Made by a program: the position numbers and the translations under genes. From Actinoplanes missouriensis 431 (GTDB taxonomy: Bacteria; Actinomycetota; Actinomycetes; Mycobacteriales; Micromonosporaceae), in contig NC_017093.1 in assembly GCF_000284295.1 (NCBI RefSeq), positions 4,402,001 through 4,466,000 on the forward strand: a stretch of DNA of 64,000 nucleotides. The letters are read 5' to 3'. Numbering within the stretch: the stretch's first letter is position 1; every line of letters starts with the position of its first letter. This document shows positions 32,354-40,022 of the stretch, piece by piece. The notes under the pieces are model-generated. The model did no database searches. It worked only from the letters and a program-made list of their open reading frames with translations, and was not told the origin of the DNA.

Positions 32354-32725
32354 ATGCGATACGCACTGCTGATGCACTACGGCGAGCCGGCGCCCGGCGA
32401 GCTCGACCAGGAGACGGTCGCGGAGGCGATGCGGGCGTTCGACGCGTACGCGAAAGCCCTGCGCGAGGCCGGCGTGCTGCTCTCCGCCGACGTGCTGCAG
32501 CCGACCGACATGACGACGACGGTCACCCTGCGGGAGGGTTCGCCGCGGGTGCAGGACGGCCCGTTCGCCGCGACCAAGGAGGCCCTGGCCGGCATCTTCC
32601 TGATCGACACGCCGGACCTGGACGACGCGCTCGGCTGGGCGCGGAGGTGTCCCGGCGCCCAGTGGGGCGTGATCGAGGTCCGCCCGGTGTCGACGGCGTT
32701 CGTGGATGGCGCGTGGACGCGCTGA
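32354..32725 (+). CDS. YCII-related (DGPF) protein
   Basis: A 123-residue YCII-like protein: N-terminal MRYALLMHYG, the DGPF signature (VQDGPFAATKE) and ferredoxin-like fold segments. DGPF genes are characteristic partners of ECF42-type sigma factors, as here. A strong CAGGAGG lies 7 bases before the ATG. The following sigma gene overlaps its 3 prime end by 13 bases. Enzymatic role unknown. Confidence 0.92.
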   Translation: MRYALLMHYGEPAPGELDQETVAEAMRAFDAYAKALREAGVLLSADVLQPTDMTTTVTLREGSPRVQDGPFAATKEALAGIFLIDTPDLDDALGWARRCPGAQWGVIEVRPVSTAFVDGAWTR

Positions 32726-34056
32726 GCCGTGCCGAGTCGGCCGCCCGGACCGGTTACGGGCGGCTCCTCGCCCTGCTCGCAACGTCGTCCGGCGACCTGG
32801 CCGCCGCCGAGGACGCCCTGGCCGACGCGTTCGAGCGGGCCGTGCGCACCTGGCCGGAGCGCGGCGTCCCGGCCAACCCGGACGGGTGGCTGCTGACCGT
32901 GGCGCGCAACCGGCTGCGCGACGGGTGGCGGTCCGCGCGGGCGCGGCGCACGGTCGCCCTCGACGTCGAGCGGGACGCCCCGGCGCACCTGGACGCGATC
33001 GACGTCGACGCGATCCCGGACCGGCGCCTCGAGCTGATGCTGGTCTGCGCGCACCCGGCGATCGACCCGGCCGTGCACACCCCGCTGATGCTGAACACCG
33101 TGCTCGGCTACACGGCCGAGCAGATCGGCCGGGCGTTCACGCTGCCCGGGCCGGCGATGGCCACCCGCCTGGTCCGGGCGAAGAGGCGGATCAAGGCGGC
33201 CGGCATCCCGTTCCGGATCCCGGACCGGGGCGACCTGCCGGGCCGGATGGCCGCGGTGCTGGAGGCCGTCTACGGCGCCTACGCCATCGAGGCCCCGGCC
33301 GGGCTCGGCCCGCCGGTCGAGATCAGCGCGCCGGCCGGGCTCAGCTCGCCGGGCCGGGTCGGCTCGCCGGTCGAGCTTGCCGAGGTGCTGGCGCGGGTGG
33401 CGCCGGGCGATCCCGAGGCGCGGGGGCTGGCCGCGCTCGTGCTGCTCTGCGCCGCCCGGGCCGGCGCGCGGGTGGACGCGGCCGGCCGGTTCGTGCCGCT
33501 CGCCGGCCAGGATCCGGCCGGCTGGGACCGGCGGCTGATCGCCAGGGCCCACGAGCATCTGCGGGCGGCGCACGCGGCGGGCAGGCTGGGCCGGTTCCAG
33601 CTGGAGGCGGCGATCCAGGCGCTGCACTGCACGCCCGGCGCCGACCCGCGCACGCTGCTCGACCTGCACCGGATCCTGCACCGGCTCGCCCCGTCGCTGG
33701 GCAGCGGCGTCGCCCTCGCCGCGGTCACGGCGGACACCGAGGGCCCGGCGGCCGGGCTCACGCTGCTCGACACGCTGACGGCCGGGGCGGGCGCGGCGGG
33801 CGCGGCAGGCGGGCGGTTCCAGCCGGCCCGGGCGGTCCGCGCCGACCTGCTGCGCCGGCTGGGCCGCGAGGACGAGGCGGCGAGCGAATACGCGGCGGCG
33901 ACGGCCCTGACCACCGACCCCGCCGAGCGCGAGCACCTGCGAACCCGGATCACGCGAGCACCGGGTCACGCGCCGGACCGCGCCTTCCCGGCTTGCGCTC
34001 AGCATCCGGATCCCGAGCCGACGAGCGGGCACCCCGGCATACGTCCAATGGCATGA
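32713..34056 (+). CDS. ECF42-type RNA polymerase sigma factor with C-terminal extension
   Basis: About 447 residues. Region 2 (AAAEDALADAFERAVRTWPE, NPDGWLLTVARNRLRD) and region 4 (LMLVCAHPAIDPAVHTPLML, then GYTAEQIGRAFTLPGPAMAT, RLVRAKRRIK) form the sigma core. A long helical TPR-like C-terminal part of about 250 residues (RAHEHLRAAHAAGRLGRFQL, EAAIQALH, SEYAAATALT) replaces an anti-sigma factor in this group. GTG at 32713 overlaps the DGPF stop. It is expected to control its DGPF partner. Confidence 0.9.
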   Translation: MDALSRAESAARTGYGRLLALLATSSGDLAAAEDALADAFERAVRTWPERGVPANPDGWLLTVARNRLRDGWRSARARRTVALDVERDAPAHLDAIDVDAIPDRRLELMLVCAHPAIDPAVHTPLMLNTVLGYTAEQIGRAFTLPGPAMATRLVRAKRRIKAAGIPFRIPDRGDLPGRMAAVLEAVYGAYAIEAPAGLGPPVEISAPAGLSSPGRVGSPVELAEVLARVAPGDPEARGLAALVLLCAARAGARVDAAGRFVPLAGQDPAGWDRRLIARAHEHLRAAHAAGRLGRFQLEAAIQALHCTPGADPRTLLDLHRILHRLAPSLGSGVALAAVTADTEGPAAGLTLLDTLTAGAGAAGAAGGRFQPARAVRADLLRRLGREDEAASEYAAATALTTDPAEREHLRTRITRAPGHAPDRAFPACAQHPDPEPTSGHPGIRPMA

Positions 34057-34063
34057 TGCCGCG

Positions 34064-34603
34064 GTGAGGGATTGGTCCTATTACGGCGCCGCGCACCGGC
34101 ATGCCGTCCACGAGGACGAGGCCGCCAACCGGCTGTGCGATCGAACGATGGGTGCACTTCGTCTGGCCGGCGACGAAGCCGAGTTACGGCGCCGAGCCGG
34201 TGCCGGCGACAGGTGCGCCGCCATTACCCTCGTGGAGATCCTGGTCGATGCCGACCGGCTCGACGAACTGCGGGCGATGCAGGAGGCCGGGGACGATCGT
34301 GCCGGCGCCACCCTCATGGAGGCATTGACCCGGCGGGGCCGGGAGGACGAACTGCGCCGCGAGATCGCCGCCGGCCATGACGTCATGTGGCTTGTGCACT
34401 ACCTCAACGACCTCGGTCGTACGGACGACGCGCTTGCTGCTCTTCAGGAGTGGGCGGCCCAGCATCCGGCCCGGGCCCGTCTGGCCCATGCACGCCGCCT
34501 CACCGTGCTGCTCGAGCACGGTCGGGTGGAAGAAGTCCGGCGCGCCGCGGAATCAGGTGACCCCACAGCCGTCCGCCACCTGCGCAGGTTCCTCAGTAGA
34601 TAG
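34064..34603 (+). CDS. Helical-repeat hypothetical protein
   Basis: A 179-residue, all-helical, charged protein with repeated Glu-Leu-Arg segments (EAELRRRAGAGD, LDELRAMQEAGD, EDELRREIAAGHD, VEEVRRAAESGD), spaced about 30-35 residues apart, so a TPR-like or Sel1-like repeat. GTG start 7 bases after the sigma stop, so likely the third gene of the DGPF/ECF42 unit. No catalytic motif; probably a binding scaffold. Confidence 0.7.
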   Translation: MRDWSYYGAAHRHAVHEDEAANRLCDRTMGALRLAGDEAELRRRAGAGDRCAAITLVEILVDADRLDELRAMQEAGDDRAGATLMEALTRRGREDELRREIAAGHDVMWLVHYLNDLGRTDDALAALQEWAAQHPARARLAHARRLTVLLEHGRVEEVRRAAESGDPTAVRHLRRFLSR

Positions 34604-34721
34604 CTACCAATGGACTTCGGTGTCTGGCACCGGGTCCCGCCGACGCGGTGTCCGCAGGCTGCGGCATCCCTTCCTGAGCATCAAAGGACGGGCCATCACA
34701 GCGTGGCACTCTGCGACAGTT

Positions 34722-34748
34722 TTGTACAATACTTACAGGATGTACAAG
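34722..34748. promoter_or_regulatory. TTGTACAA operator and -10 box of MFS gene
   Basis: The palindrome TTGTACAA (34722-34729) overlaps a consensus -10 hexamer TACAAT (34725-34730), and TGTACA recurs at 34741-34746, 18 bases centre to centre, over the start codon. The site is well placed for a repressor that blocks the exporter promoter. No regulator gene is adjacent. Confidence 0.6.
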
Positions 34749-36023
34749 TCGTGGTCCGCGCCGTACGCTCCCGTGCTGCGCAACGCTCGTGTCCGGCGTC
34801 TCCTGCCCGGCTTCGCCACCTCCTTCCTGGGCGACGGTATGAGCGCCATCGCGGTGGCGTGGCTCGCGATCGAAATCGCCCCGCCTGACCGGCACAGCAT
34901 GTGGGTGTCGCTGGCCATCGCGGCCTACACCTTCCCCGGAGTGATCGGCACCTTCGCGCTCGCCAGGTTGCTTCGACGACGTGGTGGTGCCCAGCTGGTC
35001 ACGTGGGACGCCACCGTGCGCGGGCTCTCCCTCGGAGCCATCGCGATCGCGGCCGCCACGGGCGTGCTGAACATCTGGCTGCTGGTCACGCTGCTCGCGC
35101 TGTCGTCGGTCCTGCACTCGTGGGGGTCGGCGGGGGTGTTCACGCTGCTGGCGGAACTGCTTCCGGAACGTGACCACCTACCGGCCAACGCCCTGTTGAG
35201 CATGTTCATCCAGACCGGCACGCTGATCGGCCCGCTGGTCGCCGGCCTTCTCATCGACTGGCAGGGAGCAGGCTGGGTCATCGGACTCGACGCGGTGACC
35301 TTCCTGGTGCTCGCCGCGAGCTGCCGATTCGGCGCACCCCGGCGCCCACCGGCGCAGGCCGGTCAAGGCCCCTCCCGAGCCACCGGTCTACGGGTGATGC
35401 TCGCCGACCCCCGGCTGCTCTGGCTGCTCCTGCTGACCTTCGGTTTCTACGCCCTGTACGGACCGATCGAGGTCGGCCTGCCGATCTACGTAGCGGACTA
35501 CCAGCATGCCCCCGCATCCCAACTGGCCTGGTACTTCACGGCATTCGGCGCGGGCGCGGTCGCCGGCGGGCTCGCGGCCGGATACATGCGCGACTGGCCG
35601 CTGGGGCCGACGGTCTCGGGCATCGTCATCGGGGTGGGCGTGGCCTTCCTGCCACTCGGCCTCGGCGCACCGACGATCGTGGCCGTCACCTCACTGGCCG
35701 TGGCGGGATTCATCTACGCGCCCTACGGCTCGATCACCGTGGCACTGTTCCAACGTTCCACAACACCCGACTCGCGGGCCCAGGTCCTCGCCGCCCGCAG
35801 CACCGTCATGATCATCGCCAGTCAGGCCGGGGTCGGCCTCGGCGGCGTCCTGGTGACCACCGCCGGGGTCCTCGACGCGATGCTGTTCACCGCGGCCGGC
35901 ACCATCGCCCTGGGCATCCTGGGCGCCGCCACGGTCAGCCTGACACGTCATCGCACCGAGACCGGCGAGGACGAACCCCAGCTGACCTCGAGCGCCCGGC
36001 GCGGACCAGGTCCTCGGTCATAG
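34740..36023 (+). CDS. MFS exporter
   Basis: A 427-residue major-facilitator protein with about twelve helices in two halves. N-terminal LLPGFATSFLGDGMSAIAVA and the central loop (GAPRRPPAQAGQGPSRATGL) resemble MdfA/EntS-type drug or siderophore exporters. ATG at 34740 is used because a -10 box lies just upstream; the longer frame overlaps the preceding gene. Probably a drug efflux protein under a local repressor. Confidence 0.85.
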   Translation: MYKSWSAPYAPVLRNARVRRLLPGFATSFLGDGMSAIAVAWLAIEIAPPDRHSMWVSLAIAAYTFPGVIGTFALARLLRRRGGAQLVTWDATVRGLSLGAIAIAAATGVLNIWLLVTLLALSSVLHSWGSAGVFTLLAELLPERDHLPANALLSMFIQTGTLIGPLVAGLLIDWQGAGWVIGLDAVTFLVLAASCRFGAPRRPPAQAGQGPSRATGLRVMLADPRLLWLLLLTFGFYALYGPIEVGLPIYVADYQHAPASQLAWYFTAFGAGAVAGGLAAGYMRDWPLGPTVSGIVIGVGVAFLPLGLGAPTIVAVTSLAVAGFIYAPYGSITVALFQRSTTPDSRAQVLAARSTVMIIASQAGVGLGGVLVTTAGVLDAMLFTAAGTIALGILGAATVSLTRHRTETGEDEPQLTSSARRGPGPRS

Positions 36024-36047
36024 CACGAGCCACCGCTGGTTCTGCAG

Positions 36048-36125
36048 GTGAGATTGAGCGCCGGATGTCCCCCAGTGAGCCACCCCCTTCGAGGTGGTGT
36101 TCGTATCGGTGAGTTTGAGCGCCAG
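36048..36125 (+). repeat. Direct repeats, pair 1 (GAGTTTGAGCGCC type)
   Basis: GTGAGATTGAGCGCCGG (36048-36064) and GTGAGTTTGAGCGCCAG (36109-36125), 61 bases apart, in the gap between the MFS gene and the next minus-strand gene. A second pair of the same sequence type lies at 36879-36946, so a pair flanks each side of one hypothetical gene. Confidence 0.7.
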
Positions 36126-36148
36126 TCGCGGTGCCGAGCCGGAGGAGA

Positions 36149-36820
36149 TCAGTCGAACCAAGCGATAAGCCGTACGCCTTCGTCGCCGAAGCGATGCGCC
36201 AGCGTCTGCATGACGGCGAAGACGTGATCCCATCCGGTTCCTAGTCCGAGCACGTCGTGTCGGGAGATGGTGGGCTTGTACTGGAACATGGTCTTACTCT
36301 TACGTTGCCCCCAAAAGCCGTCTTGCCTCCCGGTGCCGTCTTGCCACCAGGTGCCGTAAGGAGTGTCGGCCGGTGATCCGCTCATTGGAGACAGGCCGTA
36401 CTCGGCGATGAACTCGTTCGGCCATTGATCGTCGATGCGGCATTGCACCCAGGTTCCGTCGCCGGGGCTGTCACCGAAGCCGAGGATGCCGCGAGCCGGC
36501 AGCCTGACCGTCATGTCGAGGTCGCGCAGTTCGGGCCAGGAGATCCAGGTGCTGCCGTGGACTGCCCGGTCGGCTCGGGCGAGGTGCTCGTAGTCCTTGC
36601 AAACTGTTTCGGAGACGTCGGTCGGCAGGCTGCGGCCTTCGGCGACCGGTTCCCAGCCGGCCCAGTTGCGTTCGCCGAACAGGCAGCCGAAGCCGTCGTA
36701 ACCGTTTCCGGGGTAGATGGGGTAGAGATTCATGCATTCGACCCACTGGCGCTTCTGGTCCGGCCATAAGGCGTTGAAGGGTTCGCGGACCTCGATCACG
36801 CCGTAGATATCGGTTCCCAC
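36149..36820 (-). CDS. Hypothetical protein, Trp/Gly-rich
   Basis: A 223-residue soluble protein, unusually rich in Trp, Asp and Gly (GTDIYGVIEVREPFNALWPD, GFGCLFGERNWAGWEPVAEG, LPARGILGFGDSPGDG). Family unknown to me; start and end look like a complete domain. GC is lower than around it and related direct repeats lie on both sides, so it may have arrived by transfer. No neighbours suggest a role. Confidence 0.65.
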   Translation of the reverse strand: MGTDIYGVIEVREPFNALWPDQKRQWVECMNLYPIYPGNGYDGFGCLFGERNWAGWEPVAEGRSLPTDVSETVCKDYEHLARADRAVHGSTWISWPELRDLDMTVRLPARGILGFGDSPGDGTWVQCRIDDQWPNEFIAEYGLSPMSGSPADTPYGTWWQDGTGRQDGFWGQRKSKTMFQYKPTISRHDVLGLGTGWDHVFAVMQTLAHRFGDEGVRLIAWFD

Positions 36821-37124
36821 GCGGAGAGATCATAGATCTTTCTAATCTTGTGGCTGCTGGTTGACCTTGTATCTGTTGCCGAGTTTGAGCGCCACTGGAA
36901 CGGATCCCGATCGGGTGGATTCGATGTCAGCGAGATTCAGCGCCGCCGAGAGTGGTGGGAGCATCGGCTGGTCGGGACGGAGGTCCGTCGATGCCGCGAA
37001 TGTCGAAGGTCGAACGGCAGATGTATGGGCGAGCTGGCTTCGACCTGCTCCGAAAACGAGTCCTGCTCGCCTGCTGAACGCCGGGGCATGAATCGCGGCC
37101 AGGTGAGAACGGCCCGTGACTCGC
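36821..37124. other. Low-GC intergenic stretch with repeat pair 2
   Basis: About 300 bases without a convincing gene. CCGAGTTTGAGCGCCAC (36879-36895) and GCGAGATTCAGCGCCGC (36930-36946) repeat the motif found at 36048-36125, in the same orientation. Open frames on both strands here (plus 36848-37153, minus 36842-37399) have weak codon bias and no start signals, and look like relics. Confidence 0.5.
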
Positions 37125-37454
37125 TTACTCGATGCCGTCCGCCAGGGCTCTGAGCCGCTGCGCATGCTCGTCCCAGTCCGGGCCGAAGGAGTACAGGTCG
37201 GTGGCCGCTTCCCGCAGCAGATCAGAATCGCCCGGCCGCTGCAGGCACGCCAGCCGATACGCAAGATTGCGTGCCCACGGTGGCAGGGCCATCCAATCTG
37301 CGGCCAAGACTTCGCGCAGCATGTTTCTGATGTCGTCAGGCGTCGCGAAGGTAACCCGCTCCACGAAGCTACGCATCGCTTCTTCCTTCGCCCTGACATC
37401 CTTAGCCTCGATCGCCTCGATCAAGACCCTGGCCGCCGTGATGAGCTGCGTCAA
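37125..37454 (-). CDS. Hypothetical helical protein
   Basis: A 109-residue mostly helical protein (VLIEAIEAKDVRAKEEAMRS, DDIRNMLREVLAADWMALP, WARNLAYRLACLQ, DSDLLREAATDLYSF). Codon use is good for the genome. It looks like an immunity-type or adaptor protein but no family is recognised. Single gene, no clear promoter. Confidence 0.55.
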   Translation of the reverse strand: MTQLITAARVLIEAIEAKDVRAKEEAMRSFVERVTFATPDDIRNMLREVLAADWMALPPWARNLAYRLACLQRPGDSDLLREAATDLYSFGPDWDEHAQRLRALADGIE

Positions 37455-37630
37455 CGTCGTTCCCTGATCTCCATCATGGCGACGCTACCCAATGATCCAG
37501 AGAAGGTCGCGATCGACGACACTTCCTGTGCCGGAACCTCGTTCTCGCCGACATGATCACACCGCATCACACCGTGCGAACGACTCGAGCGTCGCGCACC
37601 TTGTCAGCCGCTCTGGTTTGAACGCAGGGG

Positions 37631-37936
37631 CTACCTCTGCTCGCGTCCGGTGGGCGGCTGATGATGCGCGGCGAGACCGAAGCCGTGACCGCCGAACGCC
37701 GACGGCGCTCCGGCCTCCCCGACCGGCCCCCCACCGAGCCGGACGATCTGCGTGCCCTCACCGGCCTCCTGCTCCCGATCAAGGCGTTCAAGGCGCTCCA
37801 GGTCCGCCGCCGAGATCAACGCGCCGATCGGCCGGCCGTGCCGAGTCACCACGATGCGCTCGCCACCGTAGGCGGCACGATTCATCAGGTCCGCGAACTC
37901 GGCGCGCGCCTGCGTCACGGTCACCGTCTCATCCAT
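37631..37936 (-). CDS. Phd/YefM-family antitoxin (orphan)
   Basis: A 101-residue protein with the Phd/YefM N-terminal fold: VTVTQARAEFADLMNRAAYG, ERIVVTRHGRPIGALISAAD, LERLERLD. Antitoxins of this type neutralise RelE/Doc/PIN toxins with the C-terminal tail, here Gly/Pro-rich and long. No toxin gene follows within the next several hundred bases. TATGGT ends 6 bases before the ATG and direct repeats lie upstream, so autoregulation is likely. Confidence 0.85.
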   Translation of the reverse strand: MDETVTVTQARAEFADLMNRAAYGGERIVVTRHGRPIGALISAADLERLERLDREQEAGEGTQIVRLGGGPVGEAGAPSAFGGHGFGLAAHHQPPTGREQR

Positions 37937-37942
37937 TTCCCC

Positions 37943-37968
37943 ACCATAGCCAGCCTGTACAGCCTGTA
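37943..37968 (-). promoter_or_regulatory. Antitoxin promoter with 9-base direct repeats
   Basis: On the minus strand TATGGT (37943-37948) precedes the ATG by 6 bases. Just upstream lie two adjacent copies of CAGCCTGTA (37951-37959, 37960-37968, plus-strand reading), a likely binding site for the Phd-type protein. Confidence 0.55.
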
Positions 37969-38042
37969 CGGATCACACGCGGCCGAGGCGGCGGACGGCG
38001 AGGAGGCCGCCGCCGCCGGGCGCTCCGCCGGGCTGGTCGCCG

Positions 38043-38435
38043 TCACTGATGCATCTGCACGATCTGGATCAGGTTGCCGCAGGTGTCGTCGAGGACCGCG
38101 GTGGTGGCCGGGCCCATGTCCGCGGGCTCCTGGACGAACCGGACGCCCAGGCCGCGCAGCCGCTCGAACTCGGCCCGCACGTCGTCGACGAGGAACTGCG
38201 TGTACGGGATACCGTCGTTGACCAGCGCCTCCTTCCACGGTTTCGCGGCCGGGTGTCCGTCCGGTTCGAGCAGCAGCTCGACGCCGTCCGGATCCTGCGG
38301 CGAGACGACGGTCAGCCAGCGGTCGGTGTCGCTGATCGGGATGTCGTTCTTGGTCACGAAGCCCAGCTTCCCGGTGTAGAAACGCAGCGCCTGCTCCTGA
38401 TCGTCGACCAGGATGCTCGTCACGTGAATGCGCAT
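38043..38435 (-). CDS. VOC-family (glyoxalase-like) protein
   Basis: A 130-residue VOC protein with two beta-alpha-beta-beta-beta modules: MRIHVTSILVDDQEQALRFY at the first and TQFLVDDVRAEFERLRGLGV at the second, ending GNLIQIVQ. Metal-type residues are seen in part (H4, E in VELLLEPD). Its ATG lies one base after the ArsR stop, so the two form an operon. Resistance or small-molecule detoxification is likely. Confidence 0.88.
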   Translation of the reverse strand: MRIHVTSILVDDQEQALRFYTGKLGFVTKNDIPISDTDRWLTVVSPQDPDGVELLLEPDGHPAAKPWKEALVNDGIPYTQFLVDDVRAEFERLRGLGVRFVQEPADMGPATTAVLDDTCGNLIQIVQMHQ

Positions 38436-38436
38436 G

Positions 38437-38724
38437 TCAGTTCTCCGGCTTCTTCCATCGATCGGTGAGGTGGGCGAGCGGCGTGGTGTCGAGCTGGTGG
38501 AACTTGTAGCGCCCCTCGCGGCGGCTGGTGACCAGACCGGCGGCGATCAGCACGTCGAGATGCTGCGAGATGGCCTGGCGGGACGACCCGAGCTGGTGAC
38601 GCATGGCCAGCCGGGAGCAGATCTCGAACAGCGTCTGCCCGTCCCGTTCGGCCAGCTCGTCCAGGATCTTGCGACGGGTCGGGTCGGCGAGCGCCTTGAA
38701 GACGTCCGCCCCGGGGTCGGTCAC
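38437..38724 (-). CDS. ArsR-family repressor
   Basis: About 95 residues: ADVFKALADPTRRKILDELA at the dimer helix and SSRQAISQHLDVLIAAGLVT as recognition helix with wing (SRREGRYKFHQLD). No metal-binding Cys is visible, so it belongs to the non-metal ArsR group often paired with VOC or SRPBCC genes. GTG at 38724 is preferred: TATCAT ends 6 bases upstream. A palindrome covers its promoter. Confidence 0.88.
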   Translation of the reverse strand: MTDPGADVFKALADPTRRKILDELAERDGQTLFEICSRLAMRHQLGSSRQAISQHLDVLIAAGLVTSRREGRYKFHQLDTTPLAHLTDRWKKPEN

Positions 38725-38731
38725 CCCGCCA

Positions 38732-38759
38732 TGATAGGCAAGTCGCGGCTTGCCTATCA
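38732..38759 (-). promoter_or_regulatory. ArsR promoter embedded in an 11-bp inverted repeat
   Basis: TGATAGGCAAG (38732-38742) and CTTGCCTATCA (38749-38759) are perfect inverted arms with a 6-base spacer. On the minus strand the outer arms provide TTGATA (-35) and TATCAT (-10) with 18 bases between them, so a repressor bound here would cover the whole promoter. The GTG is 6 bases after the -10 box. Confidence 0.8.
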
Positions 38760-38809
38760 ACCCCGGTGAACCCGCCACGCGGGCCCGCCGGGATGGCTAC
38801 CGTCGAGGG

Positions 38810-40018
38810 ATGTTGTCGGATAAGTCCCGTCCGGTCGTCGCGGCGACGCTGCCCGTCGTGGGCGAGCACATCGAGGAGATCGCGAACCGGTTCTACGCGC
38901 ACATGTTCGCCGCGCACCCGGAGTTCCAGGACGGGATGTTCAACCGCGGCAACCAGGCCGAGGGGTCACAGCCGAAAGCCCTCGCCGGGTCGGTCGCCGT
39001 CTTCGCGACCACGCTGCTGGCCGATCCGCCGCAGTTCCCGGAGCGGCTGCTCACCCGGATCGCGCACAAGCATGCCTCGCTCGGCATCCGTCCCGAGCAG
39101 TACGCGGTGGTCCACGAGCACCTGATGTGGGCCGTCGGCGACGTGCTCGGCGACGCGGTCACGCCCGAGGTGGCGGCGGCCTGGGACGAGGTGTACTGGC
39201 TGATGGCGTACGCGCTGATCCACCAGGAGCGCGGCCTCTACAGCGCCCGGGGCGTCACCGCGGAACGGGTCTGGCGCGACTGGCGGGTGGCGCAGAAGAT
39301 CCGGGAGACCGACGACGTCGTCACCTTCGTGATGCGCCGCATCGACGACCGCCCGGTCAAGACCTCACTTCCGGGACAGTACGTCAGCGTGCTCGCCACC
39401 ATGCCGGACGGAATCCGCCAGCCCCGGCAGTTCAGCCTGACCCGCGCCGACGACGGCGAGCACCGGTACTTCGCCGTCAAGCGGGTGCACGGCGGCGGCA
39501 AACCCGACGGCGAGGTGTCGAACCTGCTGCACGACGCCGTCCAGCCGGGTGACGAGCTGACCATGAGCGTGCCGTACGGCGACGTGGTCCTCGACGACTC
39601 CGGCCGGCCGGTGGTGTTCGCCAGCGCCGGCATCGGCATCACCCCGATGGCCGGGATGATCTCCCACCTGGTCGCGGCCGGCTCGCACCTGGACGTGACG
39701 GTCCTGCACGCCGACAGCGACGAGCGCTCGTTCCCGCTGCGCCGCCAGATCGCCGACGACCTGGCCCGGCTGCCCAAATCCCAGCTGCACGTCTGGTACG
39801 AGAACGACGGCGGCACCGAACTGCCGGTGACCGCCGCGTACAGCGGGCAGATGGACCTCGCCGATCTCGACCTGCCGGAGGGTGCCGTCTACTACCTGTG
39901 CGGGCCGCTGCCGTTCATGAAGACGATCCGCGGCGCGCTGATGGACCGGGGCGTCGAGCCCCGCGACATCCAGTACGAGATGTTCGGCCCCGACCTGTGG
40001 GCCGCCGACACCCAGTGA
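38810..40018 (+). CDS. hmp: Flavohemoglobin (nitric oxide dioxygenase)
   Basis: A 402-residue NO dioxygenase converting NO and O2 to nitrate with NADPH. Globin domain (about 1-140): Tyr29 (B10), Gln54 (E7), proximal His88 in HKHAS. FAD domain with RQFSLT; NAD domain with AGIGITPM and CGPLPFM; ends YEMFGP. TACCGT ends 6 bases before the ATG, predicting a leaderless mRNA. It starts 50 bases from the ArsR palindrome, so ArsR could affect it too. Confidence 0.95.
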   Translation: MLSDKSRPVVAATLPVVGEHIEEIANRFYAHMFAAHPEFQDGMFNRGNQAEGSQPKALAGSVAVFATTLLADPPQFPERLLTRIAHKHASLGIRPEQYAVVHEHLMWAVGDVLGDAVTPEVAAAWDEVYWLMAYALIHQERGLYSARGVTAERVWRDWRVAQKIRETDDVVTFVMRRIDDRPVKTSLPGQYVSVLATMPDGIRQPRQFSLTRADDGEHRYFAVKRVHGGGKPDGEVSNLLHDAVQPGDELTMSVPYGDVVLDDSGRPVVFASAGIGITPMAGMISHLVAAGSHLDVTVLHADSDERSFPLRRQIADDLARLPKSQLHVWYENDGGTELPVTAAYSGQMDLADLDLPEGAVYYLCGPLPFMKTIRGALMDRGVEPRDIQYEMFGPDLWAADTQ

Positions 40019-40022
40019 CGGC

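Noticed and set aside
36048..36946. Complete IS21 element
   Set aside because: No istA or istB coding sequence is present and all four repeats have the same orientation, which does not fit the inverted ends of one intact element.
36848..37153. 101-codon plus-strand and 185-codon minus-strand frames in the low-GC gap
   Set aside because: They overlap each other and the repeat pair, with poor codon bias on both strands.
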